A DNA stretch of 11,735 bases from Fimbriimonadales bacterium (GTDB lineage: Bacteria > Armatimonadota > Fimbriimonadia > Fimbriimonadales > ATM1), in assembly GCA_025922995.1 (NCBI GenBank), contig JAICGT010000013.1:1-11735 (forward strand), read 5' to 3'. The notes beneath the pieces were generated by a model, which was given only the letters and a program-made list of their open reading frames with translations, did not search any database and was not told where the DNA came from. Within the stretch, counting starts at the first letter, position 1; each line of letters starts with the position of its first letter. A program made the translations under genes and the position numbers. This document shows, piece by piece, positions 6,858 to 11,735 of the stretch.

Positions 6858-8434
6858 TTCGCTCTGCCACCGACAGGCACTACCACAATTGGCTGAGCCG
6901 CGGAATCGGTTGACAGCTGCACGCTCCCAGAAATCGCGCCGACCGAACGCGGAGTCGCTCGAATGACCAGCCTGTAGCTTGCACCTGACTCACCGACCGG
7001 CGTCACGGTTGCGGAGAGGCCGTCGTCCGTCGTCACCTTTATAATCTTGAACGGCTTAGAACGATGTTCGACCATAACGACGCGTTCGCTGACCTCGCCG
7101 ACTCTGGCGTCTCCGAAATAGGCGCTCTGAGGTGAAACCCCGATGCCTTTACGAATCTGCAAAGTCATCTCGACGACGGGCTTTCTCTTCGAATCGGTCA
7201 CCCCGACGATTCGGAGCCAAGAAATCCCGAACGGCCAATTCGCCGGCAGTCCGAGCATCACCTTCGCGCCCTTGCGCACCGCTGTTCCAAACAGCGGATC
7301 ATCGATCGATCCCTCGAACGGCACGACGGTTGCCGAAGCAAGGGGGCTGCCGAGTTGCACGTCGATTAGCTCGACCGGCGACTTCGTCCCGTAAAAGGTC
7401 AGTTCCGTTTTCGCATCGCCGGCATCCGGAATCTCGACCTCGATCAAATCCGCGCCAATGCCGACCGAGCGAACGCTATTTGCGCCGGGCGGCGGCAGGA
7501 AACGAATCTCTGGAGCGATCGCTGCCCTGAGAACAACTGTTTCACGGGGGTTCTCCAGCGAGTTGCTCAGCACGTACAGGTGCTTCTCGATTTGTCCCTG
7601 ATAGTCTGTGCTGTCGAATCTCGGCGTCACCGTCACGCTCGCCCCCGGGGCTAGTTGCAGGGTCGGCGTCGCAATCAGACACGAGCAAGTCGTCTCGATT
7701 TCGATGCTCGCGGGCGCGTTACCGGTGTTCTTGATGGTGACCGCAAACTCCTTGTGGTCACCTTGAATAATCGAACCCATGTCGACCAAATCCGGCTCAA
7801 CCTCGATCCGAGGCATGGCCGGAACGAGCCTGGTCTTGCCCTCGACAGCCCGCTTGAGTTCCTGATAAACCTCGAAGAGCTTCGCAAACTGTCGTTGCTC
7901 CGGCAGCGAGAACGTAATCGGCGATAGCGATTTCGTGAAGGCAACCGGCCCCATTACGCTTCGACGACGGGTCGTATGGTCCAATCCGGCGGCGTATGCC
8001 ATTCCTTTGGCCAAGCTCCAGATCACGCTTCGCTCATGTGCGGCGTCACCGCCTCGGTCGGTGATTGGAACCGCCATCTCGACCCTGCCGTTCCTCCACT
8101 CCGGCTCCGCCGGGCCGACGAGGGGCATGGGCACAAACGTAAATAAAACGCGTGGACCTTCACCTTCGGCGAAAGTCACTTTTCCTTGCGACGCCTCTTC
8201 GATCATCGCAGCGGCCGCCTTGCCCGCATCGGCGTAGGTCGGCGGCAGTCCGGCGACTTTGTAAGTCAACTTTCCGGCCGGCCACGCCTTGAGGGTCTCG
8301 GCGGCGAGCTCAAACTTCCCGTCCTGCAGGGATCGCTGAATCGCGAGACTCGTCGCCGAAAGGTGCGGCGCAACGCCGACCGGCATCGCGGGACCACTCT
8401 GTTGCGCGGCAAGCAAGATCAATAACGAAAGCAT
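6854..8434 (-). CDS. Exported DUF1573 protein with N-terminal degenerate matrixin-like domain
   Basis: Taking ATG 8434 as start gives 526 residues with a signal peptide (MLSLLILLAAQQSG). An upstream TTG at 8491 is open but would bury the signal peptide and run through a palindrome, so I reject it. Residues 55-165 follow the layout of a matrixin metalloprotease: LTYKVAGLPPTY, helix with AAAAMIEEASQGKVTF, RVLFTFVP, then a zinc-helix-like stretch ending AAGLDHT (148-154) and a Met-turn-like SVMGP (159-163). The HExxH part is replaced by K143-G144-M-A-Y147, leaving only H153. Residues 212-305 form a DUF1573 Ig-like domain (VDMGSIIQGDHKEFAV, IKNTGNAP, then TTCSC with C250 and C252, and LAPGASVTVTPRFDS). 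Residues 432-520 look like a second copy lacking the cysteines (SAYFGDARVGEVSERVV). It is first in a two-gene operon with the tetraheme cytochrome. A periplasmic, non-catalytic, metal- or partner-binding role is inferred. Confidence 0.85.
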   Translation of the reverse strand: MLSLLILLAAQQSGPAMPVGVAPHLSATSLAIQRSLQDGKFELAAETLKAWPAGKLTYKVAGLPPTYADAGKAAAAMIEEASQGKVTFAEGEGPRVLFTFVPMPLVGPAEPEWRNGRVEMAVPITDRGGDAAHERSVIWSLAKGMAYAAGLDHTTRRRSVMGPVAFTKSLSPITFSLPEQRQFAKLFEVYQELKRAVEGKTRLVPAMPRIEVEPDLVDMGSIIQGDHKEFAVTIKNTGNAPASIEIETTCSCLIATPTLQLAPGASVTVTPRFDSTDYQGQIEKHLYVLSNSLENPRETVVLRAAIAPEIRFLPPPGANSVRSVGIGADLIEVEIPDAGDAKTELTFYGTKSPVELIDVQLGSPLASATVVPFEGSIDDPLFGTAVRKGAKVMLGLPANWPFGISWLRIVGVTDSKRKPVVEMTLQIRKGIGVSPQSAYFGDARVGEVSERVVMVEHRSKPFKIIKVTTDDGLSATVTPVGESGASYRLVIRATPRSVGAISGSVQLSTDSAAQPIVVVPVGGRAK

Positions 8435-8443
8435 CGGCACCCT

Positions 8444-8472
8444 ATTGTAAACCTTTCTGTTTAACGGATAAG
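8444..8472 (-). promoter_or_regulatory. Candidate promoter of the DUF1573-cytochrome operon
   Basis: Reading the minus strand, TACAAT (8449-8444) fits a -10 box and lies 9 bases before ATG 8434; between them AGGGTG could serve as a close ribosome binding site. The hexamer 17 bases upstream (CTTATC, 8472-8467) is a poor -35 match, suggesting an activated or weak promoter. Confidence 0.35.
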
Positions 8473-8473
8473 C

Positions 8474-8492
8474 CTTGCGAACAGTTCGCAAG
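8474..8492. promoter_or_regulatory. Perfect 19-bp palindrome, probable operator
   Basis: CTTGCGAAC-A-GTTCGCAAG is a perfect inverted repeat with 9-base arms around one central base. It begins just upstream of the weak -35 position of the minus-strand promoter and ends 1 base before TATAAT of the plus-strand promoter, occupying the spacer there. That placement suits a dimeric repressor controlling both divergent units. The arm contains CGAAC/GTTCG, as in the LexA box of Gram-positive bacteria, but the half-sites are 1 base apart rather than 4, so it is not a standard SOS box. The regulator is not in the window. Confidence 0.6.
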
Positions 8493-8493
8493 C

Positions 8494-8499
8494 TATAAT
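8494..8499 (+). promoter_or_regulatory. Consensus -10 box (TATAAT) of the Ig protein-pcp-purH unit
   Basis: An exact TATAAT lies 13 bases before ATG 8513, so the transcript would have a leader of only a few bases. No TTGACA-like hexamer lies at the correct spacing; the -35 and spacer are occupied by the palindrome at 8474-8492. No purine riboswitch or attenuator is present in this short leader. Confidence 0.5.
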
Positions 8500-8512
8500 T
8501 TCGAACGCACGG

Positions 8513-10069
8513 ATGTTAACGCTTAGCCTTGAACGGGATCATTTGCTGGTCGAACCTGGCAGCGCCGTCTCCCTTACGTTTACCACACGCAACGATAGCG
8601 AAACGTCGGAGCGCGTCGAAGTTTCCGTGAGCGGCCTCGATGCCGAATGGGTCGCCGTACCCGTCCCGATAGTCCCGCTGGCCCCAGGCGAGTCTCGCGA
8701 AGACAAGATCCTCATCAAGCCACCACGGGCGGCAGGGAGCCGATCCGGCGCCTATCCGTTTGTTGTCCAGGTGAGGTCTCTCGAAAGCGGCCAGGGCGTG
8801 GAGAGCCAGGCGGTGCTCGAGTTGGCGCCCATCAACCTGATTAGCCTTCAGGTCGAACCGAAGCGTGCTGGTGCCGGTTACTTTCGCAGGGAAGCGCCGT
8901 TCTCCGTCACAGTTGTCAACCTCGGAAACACGGATCAAAACCTGCAGATGTTCGCCGACGATCCCGAGGACGGCTGCACATATTCAATCGATCCCGAACG
9001 CGTTTCGCTCGCGCCGGGCCAGCAGCGAGACGTCGAGTTGCTGGCCCAGCCGAGAAGCGTCCCTCTCGTTGGGTCCGCTCAACTTTACGGCGCAACAGTG
9101 ACCGCGCGCAATGTCGAAAACCCAAAGGTTTTCGCGACCGCCCCTGCACAGGTCGAGCGTCGCGCACTGCTGTCACCGGCATTGCTTCTTATGATGATTG
9201 CTATCGCGAGCCTCGCAGGCATATGGTTTGCGATGCGTCCGAAGCCCGCCTTCATTGAGTCGTTCGACGTCGATCCCGCCGAAGTCTTTGTCGATGACAC
9301 CGTTCGCCTCACCTGGAGTGCGGCGAACGCCCAATCGGTCACGATCGAAACCGGTGACGGTGTATTCCTCGAGGGCCTTCCGCCCCAAGGAAGTAAAACC
9401 GTCAAGGTCACCAAGACCACAACGTACTTTGCCTTTGCTGTAAACGAGATGGGCAGATCGCGTGCGCCACGCGAAGTCACCGTTGTAGCGAAAATCGTTC
9501 CGAAACCGCCTCCTGCCCAGATCACAGCGTTCGATGTCGATCCGAAATCAGTGACGGTCGGCGGCACCGCAACCGTGACCTATAAGGTGCTGAATGCAAC
9601 CAAGGTTATGCTGGAGCCGTTGGGTGTCGATCTCGCCGTATCGGGCCAGGACTCGTATTCGTTCATCGCCGAAACGCCGGGCAAGATGACGCTGGTTTTG
9701 ACGGCGTATAACGCCCAAAACCAGGCTGTAAAAAAAGAGGTGTCCTTTACCGTTGTCGACCAGAGCGAAGCGCGGATTCTCGTTTTCCGAGCATTGAAGG
9801 ACGGCGCGCCGTTAGGCGAAACTGAACTGCAACCGGGTACACCCATTCAGATTGAGTGGCAGGTGACGAACGCCGCGCGTATCGAGGTGTCGCCACCGAT
9901 CGGCATCGCGAGCGACCGAGGCACGCTTGAGCTAATCGCACCTGCGGAGACGACCACGTACACGTTGACGGCGACGGACGCTAAAGGCCGCAGAGTAACC
10001 GGCAAAATTGTTGTAAAAGTAGCGAAGCCCGACACCGTACCACCGCCGATGGGCCCCGGCGGCGGATGA
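8513..10069 (+). CDS. Single-pass membrane protein with five Ig-like domains
   Basis: A 518-residue protein I do not recognise by name. There is no signal peptide. Residues 1-105 and 110-212 each look like a beta-sandwich of the NEW3/COG1470 type (LVEPGSAVSLTF, LAPGESREDKILIKP; FSVTVVNLGNTDQN, LAPGQQRDVELL). One membrane segment follows at about 219-240 (LLSPALLLMMIAIASLAG). After it come three related Ig-like repeats: 246-327 (ESFDVDPAEVFVDDTVRLTW), 336-415 (TAFDVDPKSVTVGGTATVTY) and 419-504 (ELQPGTPIQIEWQVTNAARI), each ending in a TTTY-type or similar strand. The tail is Pro/Gly rich (DTVPPPMGPGGG). Without a signal peptide, the N-terminal pair is probably cytoplasmic and the C-terminal three outside; RR before and R, K after the membrane segment leave this open. 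No catalytic motif is visible, so a structural or binding role is likely. Its stop overlaps the pcp ATG by 4 bases. Confidence 0.8.
   Translation: MLTLSLERDHLLVEPGSAVSLTFTTRNDSETSERVEVSVSGLDAEWVAVPVPIVPLAPGESREDKILIKPPRAAGSRSGAYPFVVQVRSLESGQGVESQAVLELAPINLISLQVEPKRAGAGYFRREAPFSVTVVNLGNTDQNLQMFADDPEDGCTYSIDPERVSLAPGQQRDVELLAQPRSVPLVGSAQLYGATVTARNVENPKVFATAPAQVERRALLSPALLLMMIAIASLAGIWFAMRPKPAFIESFDVDPAEVFVDDTVRLTWSAANAQSVTIETGDGVFLEGLPPQGSKTVKVTKTTTYFAFAVNEMGRSRAPREVTVVAKIVPKPPPAQITAFDVDPKSVTVGGTATVTYKVLNATKVMLEPLGVDLAVSGQDSYSFIAETPGKMTLVLTAYNAQNQAVKKEVSFTVVDQSEARILVFRALKDGAPLGETELQPGTPIQIEWQVTNAARIEVSPPIGIASDRGTLELIAPAETTTYTLTATDAKGRRVTGKIVVKVAKPDTVPPPMGPGGG
9248..10024 (+). repeat. Three diverged Ig-like repeats at protein level
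   Basis: Codons 246-327, 336-415 and 419-504 of the membrane protein encode three units of about 80-86 residues sharing an opening phi-x-x-F-D-V-D-P (degenerate in the third), a central G/D-T-V-x-L/V-x-W/Y strand followed by a (A/T)NA(Q/T/A) turn, and a closing alternating beta strand. The copies are diverged at DNA level, so this is old domain duplication and not a recent tandem repeat. Confidence 0.6.
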
Positions 10070-10566
10070 TTGTCACAGCATTCGGCCCCTTCGGTAACTT
10101 TTCGGTCAATCCGAGCGAAGTCATCGGGCATAAGATTTTTGGCGACGCGCTCGTAGTACTCCCGGTTAGCTATCGACATGTAGACGAGTTTATTGATTCT
10201 GTGCCGCCGGAAACCGAGTCGTTGTTAATGCTGGGAGTCGCGTCCACATCGAGGCAAATGCGGTTAGAGCGAATTGCTCGCTTCGCTATCGGTAATTCGA
10301 AAGACATCAATCTCGAGAGCAGGGAACGAGAGGGAAGTGATTGCCTGAGAGGCGCGCTCTTCGATACCATCATAGAGCCATCCAACTGCTGGCAAGAGTC
10401 TGAAAGCGCCGGCGGGTATCTGTGCAACTACATTTATTACGAAGCCACACGCCGCTTGCCGACAACAAGAACGGGTTTCGTACATGTTGCGCCATTTTCT
10501 GCCGTCTCGATGAATTTGCAGGTGTGCAGGCTGCGAAGGCTGTTCGCAAAACTGAGAATCGTATGA
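10066..10566 (+). CDS. pcp: Pyroglutamyl-peptidase I (peptidase family C15), short form
   Basis: Pcp removes N-terminal pyroglutamate from peptides in the cytoplasm. Family landmarks are clear: VTAFGPFGNFSVNPSE (3-18), MLGVASTSRQMRLERIA (55-71) with catalytic E69, SAGGYLCNYIYYEA (114-127) with nucleophile C120, and GFVHVAPF (137-144) with H140, so the Glu-Cys-His triad is intact. At 166 residues it is shorter than the usual 200-215; the stretch between the Glu and Cys motifs and the tail after the His are both reduced. The ATG overlaps the stop of the Ig-like protein gene (ATGA) and its own stop overlaps the purH ATG in the same way, so all three are probably translated in a coupled fashion. 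The pairing with purH has no clear metabolic logic. Confidence 0.93.
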   Translation: MIVTAFGPFGNFSVNPSEVIGHKIFGDALVVLPVSYRHVDEFIDSVPPETESLLMLGVASTSRQMRLERIARFAIGNSKDINLESREREGSDCLRGALFDTIIEPSNCWQESESAGGYLCNYIYYEATRRLPTTRTGFVHVAPFSAVSMNLQVCRLRRLFAKLRIV

Positions 10567-11735
10567 CAAAAATTGCCATCCTATCCGTAACAGACAAGAC
10601 TGGAATCGCAGAATTCGCTGCCGCATTGTCTTCTCGCGGCTACCGCATTCTGAGCACCGGCGGAACCGCGAAAGTATTGCGTGGAGCATCCGTAGATGTC
10701 GAGAACATTAGCGACTACACTGGGCAAGACGAAATTCTCGGAGGGCGTGTTAAAACGCTGCATCCGAAGATTCACGGCGGCCTTCTGGGAGACACGTCCG
10801 ACGACGGCCATCTCGCAGAAATGATCGCCCATGGCATCGCGCCTATAGAAGTCCTCGCGGTAAACCTATATCCTTTTGAGGAAACCGTAAGAGCCGGGGC
10901 TTCCAGAGAGCAGGAAATAGAAAACATCGACATTGGCGGTCCTGCCATGATCCGCGCCGCCGCAAAAAACGCCGCAAACGTTTTTGTCATAACCGATCCT
11001 AACGACTACAACAGAACTTTACAAGCCATTGACGATAACAACAGCGAATTCAGAATATCTTTGCAAGCGAAAGCTTTCGCGCACACCGCTTTTTATGACG
11101 CCCTAATTGCAGAGCGCTTATCAGCGAACCGGCTAGAAATGGCGACGGTAACCGTGGGCTGGCGCAATGCGAAGTTGCTTCGCTACGGGGAAAACCCACA
11201 CCAAGCCGCAGCGCTGTGCAAATCTCCCTTCGCGACGGGAGGCATACCCAACGCCAAACAAGTTTGGGGCAAAGAGATCAGCTACAACAATGTGCTCGAC
11301 GCCGACGCCGCGTGGGAACTGGCGAACGACTTAACCGGCGAGAACCGTAGCCCTGTGGTGATCATTAAGCATGGAAATCCATGCGGCGCCGCTTGGCTCC
11401 CGGACGCGTCGAACTCGTTTCGCGCCGCGCTTTCCTCCGATCCGATCTCCGCGTTCGGAGGGATCATCGCGCTTCCGGGCAACCTGAACAAAAGCCACGC
11501 CGAAGCTATAACCCAGAAGGGCACGTTCTTCGAAGTCATCGTCTGCGGAGATATCGAAGCCGACGCTCTCGCCGTTTTTAAGGACCGGAGCGGCTGGGGT
11601 CAGAACGTCCGGATACTCGAAGCCGGGACTCGGTCGAGCGATGGCTTCCTATCCATCAGGACTCTTCGAGGTGGGGCGCTCGTACAAGAGGCCGACACCA
11701 CTGACCCCGCAGGCTGGAGCGTCGTTACCGACGAT
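10563..11735 (+). CDS. purH: Bifunctional AICAR formyltransferase/IMP cyclohydrolase (partial, 391 codons)
   Basis: PurH catalyses the last two steps of de novo IMP synthesis: formylation of AICAR with 10-formyl-tetrahydrofolate, then ring closure. The frame is open to the right edge and covers about three quarters of the usual 510-530 residues. The N-terminal IMP cyclohydrolase (MGS-like) domain shows LSVTDKTGI (7-15), ILSTGGTAKVL (29-39), GGRVKTLHPKIHGGLL (60-75), NLYPFEET and IDIGGPAMIRAAAKN (122-136). The formyltransferase domain shows LRYGENPHQ (206-214), KEISYNNVLDADAAW (237-251), VIIKHGNPCGAA (266-277) with catalytic K269-H270, and SDPISAFGGIIA (292-303). The missing part is the C-terminal end with the remaining folate-binding residues. 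The ATG overlaps the pcp stop by 4 bases. DNA for codons about 140-185 is visibly richer in A+T than the rest. Folate made via FolK feeds this enzyme, but the two genes are in separate units. Confidence 0.98.
   Translation, partial: MTKIAILSVTDKTGIAEFAAALSSRGYRILSTGGTAKVLRGASVDVENISDYTGQDEILGGRVKTLHPKIHGGLLGDTSDDGHLAEMIAHGIAPIEVLAVNLYPFEETVRAGASREQEIENIDIGGPAMIRAAAKNAANVFVITDPNDYNRTLQAIDDNNSEFRISLQAKAFAHTAFYDALIAERLSANRLEMATVTVGWRNAKLLRYGENPHQAAALCKSPFATGGIPNAKQVWGKEISYNNVLDADAAWELANDLTGENRSPVVIIKHGNPCGAAWLPDASNSFRAALSSDPISAFGGIIALPGNLNKSHAEAITQKGTFFEVIVCGDIEADALAVFKDRSGWGQNVRILEAGTRSSDGFLSIRTLRGGALVQEADTTDPAGWSVVTDD

Noticed and set aside
8435..8491. TTG start at 8491 for the DUF1573 protein (19 extra residues)
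   Set aside because: It would put a basic 19-residue extension ahead of a good signal peptide and make the palindrome and -10 box coding; ATG 8434 is a better start.
8474..8492. Palindrome read as a LexA/SOS box or as a transcription terminator
   Set aside because: LexA boxes of the CGAAC-GTTCG type have 4 bases between half-sites, here 1. As a terminator it lacks a usable loop and a following T run and stands upstream of both genes.
9085..9567. Open frame of 160 codons on the minus strand within the Ig-like protein gene
   Set aside because: Its Thr/Ser/Ala-rich low-complexity composition mirrors the opposite coding strand; the plus-strand frame carries domain repeats and a membrane segment.
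10563..11735. A+T-rich patch in purH (about 10980-11110) as a sign of horizontal transfer
   Set aside because: The patch is inside one intact conserved gene with normal composition on the 3' side; a local codon-choice fluctuation explains it.

Overview
The window is densely coding, with about 12 genes and no intergenic gap above roughly 80 bases. GC is moderate to high, several genes start with GTG, and four gene pairs overlap as ATGA. It contains no RNA gene, insertion sequence, CRISPR array or phage gene that I can see. The mix of genes (tetraheme cytochrome fused to a phosphoesterase-like domain, DUF1573 protein with a TCSC motif, membrane J-domain/TPR protein, GspF/PilC protein, YprB-like exonuclease) suggests a diderm bacterium. 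Armatimonadota of the Fimbriimonas type is my impression from protein style; no marker here proves it.

The genes fall into four transcription units. Unit A (minus strand, 4860 to the left edge) holds six closely packed genes in order: redoxin-like protein, VanX-type D-Ala-D-Ala dipeptidase, FolK, GspF/PilC-family membrane protein, J-domain/TPR membrane protein, and the N-terminal 220 codons of a multi-pass transporter-like protein that runs off the left edge. Unit B (plus strand, 4918-5667) is a single RNase H-like (YprB-type) exonuclease, divergent from unit A across 57 bases. Unit C (minus strand, 8434-5664) encodes an exported DUF1573 protein whose N-terminal half looks like a matrixin protease without its HExxH motif, then a four-heme cytochrome with a degenerate 5'-nucleotidase-like N-terminal domain. 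Units B and C converge so tightly that one CTAG tetramer supplies both stop codons. Unit D (plus strand, 8513 to the right edge) encodes a single-pass membrane protein with Ig-like domains on both sides of the membrane segment, a short pyroglutamyl-peptidase I, and purH (cut by the right edge); the three are linked by two ATGA-type overlaps.

The most interesting parts are the divergent promoter region between units C and D, where a perfect 19-bp palindrome sits 1 base from a consensus TATAAT, and unit C itself, whose two exported products each carry what looks like a dead enzyme domain joined to a cysteine- or heme-based module. No complete novel defence or mobile system is evident. The rest is housekeeping (FolK, PurH, Pcp) mixed with poorly characterised membrane and redox proteins.
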